This document shows positions 1-6,984 of a stretch of 7,772 nucleotides of DNA, in pieces (position 1 is the stretch's first letter; each line of letters begins with the position of its first letter). This DNA comes from an uncultured Eubacteriales bacterium (lineage in GTDB: Bacteria; Bacillota; Clostridia; Monoglobales; UMGS1388), in contig URVP01000066.1 of NCBI GenBank assembly GCA_900551345.1, positions 1 to 7,772 on the forward strand, given 5' to 3'. A program made the position numbers and the translations under genes. The notes beneath the pieces are model-generated. The model had not been told where the DNA came from and did no database searches. It saw nothing but the letters and a program-made list of their open reading frames with translations.

Positions 1-978
1 TACCAGAATACTGCATTGCAGAAATACCTTTTTTATACGGTCAAATTTTTGGGCTCCGGCATTTTGCCCGGAAAAAGCCATTGCAGTATGGTGAAAGCTG
101 TTCATGGAGATATATGCAAATCCCTCTAAATTACTGCCCGCAGCACTTCCGGCTACGGCTGCTGCACCAAGTGTATTAACCGATGTTTGTATGATTACAT
201 TGGAAATGGAAAACAGTGCGCTTTGTATTCCGGCAGGGAGGCCTATCTTTAAAACTTTTACGAATTTATCTTTATGTATTTTCAGCTTTTTAAATATAAT
301 TTTGTAGCAGTCGTCGGTTTTCATAAGACATCTCAATACCAACAGTCCGGATATTGTTTGTGATATAATGGTTGCCCACGCAACACCTGCCACATCTAAA
401 TGAAATACTATAACAAAAATAAGATTTGCTATAATGTTTATTATTCCTGCAAGGGTCAGATAATACAGAGGGCGTTTTGTATCGCCGGTTGCCCTGAGTA
501 TGGCACTGCCGAAATTATAGAGCAGACTCATGGGTGTTCCTATAAAATATATTCGCATATATAAAACTGCATTATCTATAACTTCGGGCGGTGATTTCAT
601 CAGTTCAAGAGCGGGCCTTGCCGCGCAAATACCTAAAACTCCCACCACTATGCCGAGAATTATGCTTGATGCGACTGCGGTGTGAGAAACTTCTGAGGCA
701 TTCTTTTTATCATTGGCACCTATACACATGGCTATAAGTACATTTACACCGGTGGATATGCCCAGGAAAATGTTTATTATCAATTGAATAAGAGAACTCG
801 TGGACCCGATTGCACCCAAGGCATTGCTCCCTGCAAAACGACCTGCCACTATCATATCAGCTGCATTAAATAAAAGTTGCAGGCATCCGGAAAGCATAAG
901 AGGCAGTGCGAAAACTATTATTTTCTTTAGAAGCGGTCCGTTGCACATATCTATACTGAATTTACTTTTACTTTCCAT
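1..978 (-). CDS. MATE-family multidrug/cation antiporter, 3' end cut by window
   Basis: Integral membrane efflux transporter of the MATE superfamily, which exports drugs or metabolites in exchange for Na+ or H+. The frame is open from the ATG at 978 to the window edge, giving 326 of the roughly 450 residues usual for the family, so about 8 of 12 membrane helices are present. Family hallmarks are visible: ADMIVAGRFAGSNALGAIG at residues 40-58 after helix 1, the TGDTKRP loop at 164-170, GLPAGIQSALFS opening the second repeat at 246-257, and GQNAGAQ at 304-310. Hydrophobic stretches fall near 18-38, 62-86, 101-120, 138-160, 171-192, 197-217, 243-265 and 272-303. GAGGTG at 984-989 sits 5 nt before the ATG. 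The N-terminal pattern resembles the DinF/MepA-like branch, but the substrate cannot be told. The gene follows the pfkA terminator and probably has its own promoter. Confidence 0.9.
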   Translation of the reverse strand, partial: MESKSKFSIDMCNGPLLKKIIVFALPLMLSGCLQLLFNAADMIVAGRFAGSNALGAIGSTSSLIQLIINIFLGISTGVNVLIAMCIGANDKKNASEVSHTAVASSIILGIVVGVLGICAARPALELMKSPPEVIDNAVLYMRIYFIGTPMSLLYNFGSAILRATGDTKRPLYYLTLAGIINIIANLIFVIVFHLDVAGVAWATIISQTISGLLVLRCLMKTDDCYKIIFKKLKIHKDKFVKVLKIGLPAGIQSALFSISNVIIQTSVNTLGAAAVAGSAAGSNLEGFAYISMNSFHHTAMAFSGQNAGAQKFDRIKKVFLQCSILV

Positions 979-997
979 ATTTACACCTCATTTCTGC

Positions 998-1042
998 ATT
1001 ATAAAAGTGTGCCTTTAAATCGGCACACTTTTATGATGTAAA
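998..1042 (-). promoter_or_regulatory. Candidate promoter elements for the MATE gene, nested in the pfkA terminator
   Basis: Two minus-strand options exist. The first has TTTACA (1037-1042) as the -35 and TTTAAA (1014-1019) as the -10, with a 17-nt spacer. The -10 would lie in the hairpin loop, and the transcript would start inside the distal hairpin arm. The second is a perfect TATAAT (998-1003) overlapping the distal arm, without a good -35. Either would drive the MATE gene independently of the upstream terminator. This is inferred from consensus matching only. Confidence 0.35.
1001..1034 (-). terminator. Rho-independent terminator after pfkA
   Basis: A perfect 13-bp inverted repeat (ATAAAAGTGTGCC at 1001-1013 and GGCACACTTTTAT at 1022-1034) encloses an 8-nt loop. 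It starts 32 nt past the pfkA stop codon. Read on the minus strand, the arm nearest pfkA is A-rich and the far arm ends in CTTTTAT, supplying the U-tract. The symmetric A/T ends mean it could work in both directions, although no gene converges on it from the left. It lies only 22 nt before the MATE start codon. Confidence 0.75.
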
Positions 1043-1066
1043 GCGATTCACTTACTTTCAGACTGC

Positions 1067-2029
1067 TTATATAGAAAGGATTTTTGAAAGCTGAGCAAGC
1101 TCTGTGGGAGCTTCGCCCTTTATCTCAAGACCTTCTACAATGTCGATATCATATATTTGATTGTTCTTTATTCCTATTATGCGGTTGGCAATGCCTTCAC
1201 GCAAAAGTTCAACGGCTTTTGAACCCATTCTGCTGGCGATAAGTCTGTCTTGAGCTGTGGGGCTGCCGCCTCTTTGAAGATATCCCAGAGTATTAAGCCT
1301 TGTTTCTATACCTGCGGTTTCTTCTATCTTTCGCTTAAGATCTTCGCATCCGCCCACACCTTCAGCTACAACGATTATAAAATGTGTTTTGTTTCTGGCT
1401 TTACCTATATCTATGGGACGAAGTACATCTTCTTCAAAGTTATAAGGAATTTCCGGTACGAGAATTGCTTCCGCTCCCGTTGCTATGCCTGCCGAAAGAG
1501 CTATTGAACCCGAGTTCCTGCCCATAACCTGTATAATATTACATCTTTCATGGCTGGAGGCTGTATCTCTTATTTTATCAATAGCGTCTTTTGCCGTGTT
1601 TACGGCGGTGTCAAAGCCTATGGTGTATTCTGTATACGGAATGTCATTGTCGATAGTTCCGGGGATACCGATGGTGGGCATTCCTGCAAGCGAAAGGTCT
1701 CTTGCACCTCTGAAAGAACCGTCGCCGCCTATTACCACAAGTCCGTCAATACCGAAATATTTAGCTGTTTTTATAGCCTTTTCTATTCCGTCATTATCTT
1801 TAAATTCTTCACATCTTGCAGTTTGAAGAATTGTTCCGCCTCTTTGAAGCGTGTCGGAAACATCACCCGTTTCCATAGTGAAAATATCCCCATAGATAAG
1901 GCCTTTATAACCTTTTCTTATTCCTTTGACTTTTATTCCGTAGTATCTGGCTGTTCTTACTACTGCTCTGATTGCGGCGTTCATACCGGGTGCGTCGCCG
2001 CCGCTTGTCAATACTCCGATTGTCTTCAT
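1067..2029 (-). CDS. pfkA: ATP-dependent 6-phosphofructokinase
   Basis: Cytosolic glycolytic enzyme that phosphorylates fructose 6-phosphate to fructose 1,6-bisphosphate using ATP. At 320 residues it has exactly the length of short bacterial PfkA. Visible motifs are the nucleotide loop TSGGDAPGMN (8-17), R72, GGDGS (101-105), the catalytic TIDND with D127 and D129 (125-129), R162, MGR (169-171), AEG (222-224) and the family signature YLQRGGSPTAQDR (250-262). Gly at 104 and Gly at 124 indicate ATP rather than pyrophosphate as donor, since PPi enzymes usually carry Asp and Lys there. The position equivalent to E. coli His249 is Tyr250. The start is ATG with GGAAAGGA (2041-2048) about 11 nt upstream, a slightly long spacing. 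It lies 61 nt after a small DUF2007-like gene with no obvious promoter of its own, so co-transcription from mtrB or dnaE is likely. A strong hairpin follows it. Confidence 0.97.
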   Translation of the reverse strand: MKTIGVLTSGGDAPGMNAAIRAVVRTARYYGIKVKGIRKGYKGLIYGDIFTMETGDVSDTLQRGGTILQTARCEEFKDNDGIEKAIKTAKYFGIDGLVVIGGDGSFRGARDLSLAGMPTIGIPGTIDNDIPYTEYTIGFDTAVNTAKDAIDKIRDTASSHERCNIIQVMGRNSGSIALSAGIATGAEAILVPEIPYNFEEDVLRPIDIGKARNKTHFIIVVAEGVGGCEDLKRKIEETAGIETRLNTLGYLQRGGSPTAQDRLIASRMGSKAVELLREGIANRIIGIKNNQIYDIDIVEGLEIKGEAPTELAQLSKILSI

Positions 2030-2090
2030 TTGTTAAATCGTCCTTTCCGCATATAACGGGTTTATGAAAATCCGGTTTGCATATTATTTT

Positions 2091-2282
2091 TTAAAATTCT
2101 GATTCGATTATGATGCTTAGTGCCTGCTGAACCTCCGCAGCCGGGACAAGTACTTCGTAGGAGGCTTCTCCCACAGCTTTATTGGAGTGCTTTATTCTGC
2201 TTATAATTCCACAATTTTCAAGCTGTGCAGCAATGTACTTTGCATCGTTTTCCTGCTGTACGATATGAATAACGGTCCACAC
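2091..2282 (-). CDS. Small DUF2007-like protein, putative signal-transducing fold
   Basis: A 63-residue soluble protein of unknown function. Its pattern, a first strand (WTVIHIV, 2-8), a helix over 10-25 with ENDAKYIAAQLENCGI, a second strand pair around 27-48 and a closing helix containing EVQQALSIII (50-59), matches the small ferredoxin-like DUF2007 family often found beside dnaE or pfkA in Clostridia. The family assignment is from recall and is tentative. It starts with GTG: an in-frame TGA three codons upstream (2289-2291) rules out any earlier start, and AGGAG (2293-2297) sits 10 nt before the GTG. It follows mtrB by 20 nt, so the two are almost certainly co-transcribed. With a single cysteine (C24) it cannot be an anti-TRAP-type zinc protein. 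There is no signal peptide or membrane segment. Confidence 0.8.
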   Translation of the reverse strand: MWTVIHIVQQENDAKYIAAQLENCGIISRIKHSNKAVGEASYEVLVPAAEVQQALSIIIESEF

Positions 2283-2302
2283 TGAAAATCAGCTCCTGTC
2301 AT

Positions 2303-2542
2303 CTATTCACCAACATGAATAATACCGAATTTGGTGTACAAATCTGCATTTCCTCTTATTTTTATTGCGGATGTAGTTTCAGTGAACTGAGCGATGTAAG
2401 CTTCGCCTTTATCCAGTTTTTCGGTGTGATGGAATTTTGTATCTTTTCCTCTTGTTATGCCGATTATACTCACGCCGTTTTCATTTGCCTTTACAGCAAT
2501 ATATTCTCCTGCGTTGCCCATTATGTTTTCAAATTCGTCCAT
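2303..2542 (-). CDS. mtrB: TRAP-family trp RNA-binding attenuation protein
   Basis: A 79-residue homologue of TRAP, the protein that assembles into an 11-subunit ring, binds tryptophan between subunits, and wraps mRNA carrying about 11 (G/U)AG repeats to shut down trp genes. The core GVSIIGITRGKDTKFHH (23-39) and KLDKG (42-46), IAQFTETTSAIKIRG (50-64) lines up without gaps with B. subtilis MtrB as I remember it, offset by five residues. The RNA-contact residues Lys37, Lys56 and Arg58 of B. subtilis are Lys42, Lys61 and Arg63 here. In the tryptophan-pocket loops T30, T35, H39, Q52, T54, T57 and S58 are kept, while the His equivalent to B. subtilis His51 is Thr56. The N-terminus is five residues longer and the tail after residue 65 diverges. 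The ATG start is preceded by AAAGGAG (2552-2558) at 9 nt. Neighbours are dnaE upstream and a DUF2007-like gene downstream, not folE (mtrA) as in B. subtilis. Confidence 0.93.
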   Translation of the reverse strand: MDEFENIMGNAGEYIAVKANENGVSIIGITRGKDTKFHHTEKLDKGEAYIAQFTETTSAIKIRGNADLYTKFGIIHVGE

Positions 2543-2551
2543 AATACAAAA

Positions 2552-2574
2552 CTCCTTTATTCTATACTCTGCTA
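2552..2574 (-). promoter_or_regulatory. Possible short TRAP-binding triplet cluster before mtrB
   Basis: Read on the minus strand, TAG (2572-2574), GAG (2567-2569) and TAG (2562-2564) are separated by exactly 2 nt each. AAG and GAG follow inside the ribosome binding site (2552-2557). This is the spacing and triplet type TRAP prefers, placed where a bound ring would cover the Shine-Dalgarno of its own gene. Only three well-spaced triplets are present, while known sites have about 9 to 11, so chance is a real alternative. If the promoter at 2576-2604 is used, the first TAG would lie upstream of the transcript start, so only read-through RNA from dnaE would carry all of them. Confidence 0.2.
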
Positions 2575-2575
2575 T

Positions 2576-2604
2576 ATTTTACACCTTTTTAATTATAATT
2601 GCAA
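2576..2604 (-). promoter_or_regulatory. Candidate sigma-A promoter for mtrB
   Basis: On the minus strand TTGCAA (2599-2604, 4/6 match to TTGACA) and TAAAAT (2576-2581, 5/6 match to TATAAT) are separated by an ideal 17 nt. The predicted start near 2569 gives a leader of about 26 nt including the mtrB ribosome binding site. It lies in the AT-rich 77-nt gap after the dnaE stop codon, where no terminator hairpin is visible, so read-through from dnaE is also expected. Confidence 0.5.
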
Positions 2605-2619
2605 CCATTTTAAGGTAAT

Positions 2620-5600
2620 TTATCTAAGTTTAACATCGCTGCCTTCTCCAAGCAGGTTTTTTATCTGCTTTTCGAGCACATCGTTGTATATAACCCAATA
2701 TTTTTCCGGGGATTTAAGTGCCTGATTTGTTTTTTCACGATACAGTACAGTCGGTGTTTCTCCTTTAAAAACTTCCAAAAGTCTTAACAGCTCATTTATT
2801 TTGCCGTCAGCGGCTGTTGGAATTTTTATAAATAAAGTGTTTGCAGACTTTGTGGGGTTTATTCTTTTTATACTTTCGCATATAATTTTAACCGGATCTT
2901 TTTCGTTTTTATCCACTCGTCCTGTGAGGGTTACTGTTGCGTCCTGTTCGATTTCTCCTTCAAAATTTTGCAATGTTTTGGGAAATACTATAACCTCTAT
3001 ATCGTCAGATAGGTCCTCCAGTACGATTCTTGCCATAACTGAATTGTTTTTTGTATATTTTTTTGATACAGATGTAATCATACCGGCAAGCTTAACTCTT
3101 GACCCGTCCTTGACGGTTTCGTCATCTGTTATATCTGCTATCTGATAAGGAGCGCAGGCTGCAAGAGTGTTTTTATACTCATCCAGCGGGTGTCCTGTAA
3201 TATATGCTCCCAGACACTCTTTCTCAAGCGAAAGCAGCTGCTTTTTCGGAAGTTCTTTTATATCCGGCAGCTCGTCCTGCGGCTGCATTTCAGGTGTGTC
3301 GGAAAACAGCGACAGCTGACCGTCTAAATTGGTTTTGCGGTCGCTTGACATATCTGACAATACCTTTTCGTGTACTGCTATAAGCTGTGAACGCTTTGCC
3401 ATTGTGTCAAAAGCTCCGCAAAGAATAAGCGCTTCCAGACTTTTTTTATTAAGGTCATATTTTATCATTCGTGAGCAAAAATCGTGGAAAGACAAAAATT
3501 TACCGTTTTTATTTCTTTCGTCAACAATATCGCTGACCACATTGTGCCCAAGATTTTTTATTGCGTTCATACCGAACCGAATGCAGCCTTCGCCGGCAGT
3601 AAAAGCTCCGAAGCTTTGGTTTACATCCGGTGCAAGCAGCTTGATCCCCATCTTTCTTACACAGGAGATGTAACGGGTGATTTTAGATTGGCTTTCAACG
3701 CCGTTTGATAGAAGTGCCGCCATAAATTCAGCAGGATAATGCACCTTCAGCCAGGCTGTTTGATATGCCACATATGCATATGCTGCGGCGTGGGATTTGT
3801 TAAAGGCATAACTGGAAAAATCCATCATCTCTTCAAAAATCTCATCTGCTACCTTTTCCGGTACACCCCGTCGCACTGCACCGTCCACGGTTACATTGCC
3901 CTTATCGTCGGTAATACCGTATATAAAATTATGCTTTTCCTTTTTCATTACATCCGCTTTTTTCTTAGACATTGCACGCCTTAAAAGGTCGGCTCTGCCC
4001 AGTGAATAGCCGCCCAGTTCGCGCACAATTTGCATAACCTGCTCCTGATATACCACACAGCCATAGGTCATTTTCAGTATAGGCTCAAGAGCCGGGTGCT
4101 TGTATGTTATGCTTTCCGGATGTTTTTTGTTTTCTATATATCTAGGTATTGAGTCCATAGGACCGGGGCGGAACAGTGATATACCGGCTATAATGTCTTC
4201 AAGAGTATCCGGGCGAAGCTTTCGCATAAAGCTTTTCATTCCTGCACTTTCAAGCTGAAACACTCCGTCCGTATCTCCTGCCGAAATCATTTCAAAAACA
4301 GCTTTGTCATCATAAGGTATACTGTTTATATCAATATCTTCGTCTATGGCATCCAGCGTATCCTGTATTATTGTAAGGTTGCGAAGCCCCAGAAAATCCA
4401 TTTTAAGAAGCCCCAGCTCTTCGAGAGTAGTCATGTTAAACTGAGCTATGACCATTCCTTTTGAAATTTGCAGGGGCACATATTCACTTAGTGCATCTTT
4501 GGTTATTACTACACCGGCAGCGTGTGTTGACACATTGCGGGGGAATCCTTCCAGTGCCCGTGCAGTATCTATAAGTTTTTTTGTAACCTCGTTGGAGTTA
4601 TAAAGTTCCTTAAGAGTGGGGTTCATTTCAAGAGCGGTGTCTATTGTTATTTTAGGACCGAACGGTATTTGTTTTGCTATATAGTCCACTTCGTTGTAAG
4701 GTATGTTCATAACACGCCCTACATCCCGAATTGCCGCTTTTGCTGCCATAGTGTCGAATGTGACTATCTGAGATACACATTCCTTACCGTAACGGCGGAT
4801 AACATAATCTATTACCTCCTGCCTGCGGCGGTAACAAAAGTCCACATCAATATCGGGCATGGTGACACGCTCCGGGTTTAAAAATCTTTCAAAAATAAGA
4901 TTATATCTTGTAGGCTCCACATCGGTTATTTCCAAACAGTACGCAACAACACTTCCTGCCGCACTGCCTCTTCCCGGGCCTACCATTATACCGTTTGTTT
5001 TTGCATAATGAATAAAATCCCAAACAATGAGGAAATAATCCACATACCCCATACTCTTTATGACTGAAAGCTCATATTCCAGCTTAGGCATGATTTTGTC
5101 TGAATCGTCTTTATATCTTTTTTTACACCCTTCAACGCACAGACTGTAGAGATAGTCATAAGAAGATATGCCTTCAGGTGTTTTAAATTCCGGAAGATGC
5201 AAATGACCGAATTCTATATCAACATTGCACTTTTCTGCTATTTCTTCAGTATTTGTTATTGCTCCGGGAAAATCACGGAACAGTTCTTCCATTTCTCTTT
5301 CGGATTTAAGATAAAATTCACTGCCCTCAAATTTCATACGGTCGGTATCTTCCAATATTTTACCGGTTTGTATGCACAGCAGAACATCCTGATAAAAAGC
5401 GTCATCCCGGAGGGCATAGTGTATGTCGTTGGTAGCGACAAGCTTTAGATTGTATTCCTTAGCATATTCCAGAAGCTTGAAATTAACGCGGGTTTCGTCA
5501 CTTATACCGTGGTTTTGCACTTCAAGATAAAAATTGTCCCTGCCGAAAATATCTATATATTCTTCTATCAACTGACGAGTTTTATTTTCAGTACCTGCCA

Positions 5601-6039
5601 GTATTGACGAAGGTATTTCTCCTGCGATACATGCCGAAAGAGCGATAAGCCCTTTGCTGTATTTTCGCAGAATCTCTTTGTCGATTCTGGGCTTGGAATA
5701 AAACCCTTCAAGCCATCCGACGGAAACCAGCTTCATAAGATTGTGATACCCTTCGTTATCCTTGGCAAGAAGTATAAGGTGATAGCTTTTGCGGTCATAT
5801 TCGTTTGTCTTGTCAAAACGGGTACGGGGCGACACATATACTTCACAGCCGATAATAGGTTTTATTCCGGCTTCTTTTGCTTTTTTATAAAAATCAATGA
5901 CACCGTACATAACACCGTGGTCGGTAAGTGCAAGAGCAGGTTGTCCCAGTTCTTTTGCACGGGAAATCAGACGGTCGAGAGTTCCTGCACCGTCCAGTAA
6001 GCTGTATACCGAGTGAGTATGAAGATGTACAAATGCCAT
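2620..6039 (-). CDS. dnaE: DNA polymerase III subunit alpha, DnaE type with PHP domain
   Basis: Replicative C-family DNA polymerase of 1139 residues, within the usual 1,100-1,180 range. The order is an N-terminal PHP domain (about 3-210), palm/thumb/fingers (about 280-800), a helix-hairpin-helix region (about 800-890) and an OB fold (about 980-1060). The PHP domain keeps what look like all nine metal ligands: H7, H9, D16, H41, E66, H87, C137, D205 and H207. Polymerase catalytic acids are D398 and D400 in PDIDVDF (395-401) and D548 in KMDFLGL. GPGRGSAAGS (354-363) is the nucleotide-binding signature. QLSLF (908-912) is a textbook beta-clamp-binding motif. There is no embedded proofreading exonuclease, so it is not PolC. 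The ATG at 6039 is preceded by AAGGAAG (6047-6053) at 7 nt, and this ribosome binding site directly follows the whiA stop codon. With only 14 nt between the genes, translation of the two is probably coupled. Low-GC Gram-positives normally also have PolC, located elsewhere. Confidence 0.98.
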   Translation of the reverse strand: MAFVHLHTHSVYSLLDGAGTLDRLISRAKELGQPALALTDHGVMYGVIDFYKKAKEAGIKPIIGCEVYVSPRTRFDKTNEYDRKSYHLILLAKDNEGYHNLMKLVSVGWLEGFYSKPRIDKEILRKYSKGLIALSACIAGEIPSSILAGTENKTRQLIEEYIDIFGRDNFYLEVQNHGISDETRVNFKLLEYAKEYNLKLVATNDIHYALRDDAFYQDVLLCIQTGKILEDTDRMKFEGSEFYLKSEREMEELFRDFPGAITNTEEIAEKCNVDIEFGHLHLPEFKTPEGISSYDYLYSLCVEGCKKRYKDDSDKIMPKLEYELSVIKSMGYVDYFLIVWDFIHYAKTNGIMVGPGRGSAAGSVVAYCLEITDVEPTRYNLIFERFLNPERVTMPDIDVDFCYRRRQEVIDYVIRRYGKECVSQIVTFDTMAAKAAIRDVGRVMNIPYNEVDYIAKQIPFGPKITIDTALEMNPTLKELYNSNEVTKKLIDTARALEGFPRNVSTHAAGVVITKDALSEYVPLQISKGMVIAQFNMTTLEELGLLKMDFLGLRNLTIIQDTLDAIDEDIDINSIPYDDKAVFEMISAGDTDGVFQLESAGMKSFMRKLRPDTLEDIIAGISLFRPGPMDSIPRYIENKKHPESITYKHPALEPILKMTYGCVVYQEQVMQIVRELGGYSLGRADLLRRAMSKKKADVMKKEKHNFIYGITDDKGNVTVDGAVRRGVPEKVADEIFEEMMDFSSYAFNKSHAAAYAYVAYQTAWLKVHYPAEFMAALLSNGVESQSKITRYISCVRKMGIKLLAPDVNQSFGAFTAGEGCIRFGMNAIKNLGHNVVSDIVDERNKNGKFLSFHDFCSRMIKYDLNKKSLEALILCGAFDTMAKRSQLIAVHEKVLSDMSSDRKTNLDGQLSLFSDTPEMQPQDELPDIKELPKKQLLSLEKECLGAYITGHPLDEYKNTLAACAPYQIADITDDETVKDGSRVKLAGMITSVSKKYTKNNSVMARIVLEDLSDDIEVIVFPKTLQNFEGEIEQDATVTLTGRVDKNEKDPVKIICESIKRINPTKSANTLFIKIPTAADGKINELLRLLEVFKGETPTVLYREKTNQALKSPEKYWVIYNDVLEKQIKNLLGEGSDVKLR

Positions 6040-6053
6040 TGTTTGTCTTCCTT

Positions 6054-6953
6054 TTATTCTTTTGCTTGTTTTAGTCCGTTTGCTATTTCAATAAGTTTTT
6101 TCATTCGCCTGTTTACCGCTGATTTGTTAAGAGGCGGGTCCATCATATCTCCCAATTCACGCATGGACGCTTCCATGTTTTCAAGACGGGCCCACGCCAA
6201 TGCCTCTAAGTCGGGCGGAAGCAGGTCAATACCGATTGTTGTATTTATCTTATCAATTGCCGCTTTCTGTTCGGACGCTGCGTTAACAGTCTTGTCCATA
6301 TTTGCAAATTCACAGTTTTGGCGGCGATTTATATCGTTTCTTACCTCTCGTGTGATTTTAATATCAATAAATTTAAGCGTGGTTTTATTTGCTCCCATAA
6401 GAGTGAGCATATCCTGTATCTTTTCACTGCCTTTAAGATAGAATATATGGCATCCGCTGCGTTGTGTGGTTTTTAACTTAATGCCGAACTTCATAAGAAG
6501 TCGGGGAAACTCCTCTTTCAGAGTAAGATGCCGTGTGGAAATTTCCATATGGTATGATTTGTCCGGGTCGGTAACCGAGCCGCTTCCCAAAAAAGCGCCT
6601 CTTATAAAGCATCTTTTGCAGCAGTCCCGTTTTATGAGAGCATGATTTATATGCATTGCCATGGTGTCAATACCCAGATCCGCAAGCATCTCTGTGCAGT
6701 TTTTTATATCCATAACATATAAATCCGATCTGTTCCTTTTTGATTCCGTTACGGAAATCTCAGCGTTGTATATATCTTTTGCAAGGCTTTCCATAAGAGC
6801 TTTAACAGACGGGTTTTCTGTTGAAAATTTAATATTATTTCCGTTTTTTATTCCTGCAAAAGTGAGTATGCCCAAAATCAGAGCTTTTTTGCAGCACTCT
6901 TTTTCTACAGGTATTGCACATAATTCTGTTTTGGCATCAAACGCAAAAGACAT
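6054..6953 (-). CDS. whiA: WhiA-type DNA-binding regulator
   Basis: WhiA combines a degenerate LAGLIDADG homing-endonuclease fold with a C-terminal helix-turn-helix. It acts in sporulation in Streptomyces and in cell division and chromosome segregation in Bacillus. The 299-residue product starts MSFAFDAKTEL, matching the family's MSFxxxxKxEL opening. The LAGLIDADG-like segment is RCFIRGAFLGSGSVTDPDKS (114-133), lacking catalytic acids as expected. The NRRQNCEFANMDKTVNAA segment (209-226) is a strong family signature. The helix-turn-helix covers about 261-288 with LGDMMDPPLNKSAVNRRMKKL. I place the start at the ATG at 6953, because a perfect AAGGAGG lies 8 nt before it. The TTG two codons upstream (6957-6959) would be only 2 nt from that site. 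It follows yvcK by 31 nt, the standard Firmicutes order, and leads straight into dnaE. Confidence 0.97.
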   Translation of the reverse strand: MSFAFDAKTELCAIPVEKECCKKALILGILTFAGIKNGNNIKFSTENPSVKALMESLAKDIYNAEISVTESKRNRSDLYVMDIKNCTEMLADLGIDTMAMHINHALIKRDCCKRCFIRGAFLGSGSVTDPDKSYHMEISTRHLTLKEEFPRLLMKFGIKLKTTQRSGCHIFYLKGSEKIQDMLTLMGANKTTLKFIDIKITREVRNDINRRQNCEFANMDKTVNAASEQKAAIDKINTTIGIDLLPPDLEALAWARLENMEASMRELGDMMDPPLNKSAVNRRMKKLIEIANGLKQAKE

Positions 6954-6961
6954 ATGCAATC

Positions 6962-6968
6962 CCTCCTT
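6962..6968 (-). promoter_or_regulatory. Ribosome binding site fixing the whiA start
   Basis: AAGGAGG on the minus strand is a full match to the anti-16S core. It is 8 nt from the ATG at 6953 but only 2 nt from the in-frame TTG at 6959. This makes the ATG the true start and the N-terminus MSFAF rather than an extended MHMSFAF. Confidence 0.85.
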
Positions 6969-6984
6969 ATCAGATGCTGTTGTG

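Noticed and set aside
1550..2056. 168-residue plus-strand open frame opposite pfkA
   Set aside because: It is antisense to a fully convincing pfkA, is rich in Cys, Ser and Tyr without any domain pattern, and has no plausible ribosome binding site or promoter. It is a coding shadow.
2030..2090. Separate promoter or terminator between the DUF2007-like gene and pfkA
   Set aside because: AT-rich hexamers such as TAATAT occur, but none has a matching -35 at 16-18 nt. The CCGG/CGGG stretch does not form a stem.
2091..2282. Small protein after mtrB as an anti-TRAP (RtpA) homologue
   Set aside because: Anti-TRAP needs DnaJ-like CxxCxGxG zinc motifs. This protein has a single cysteine and fits a DUF2007-like pattern instead.
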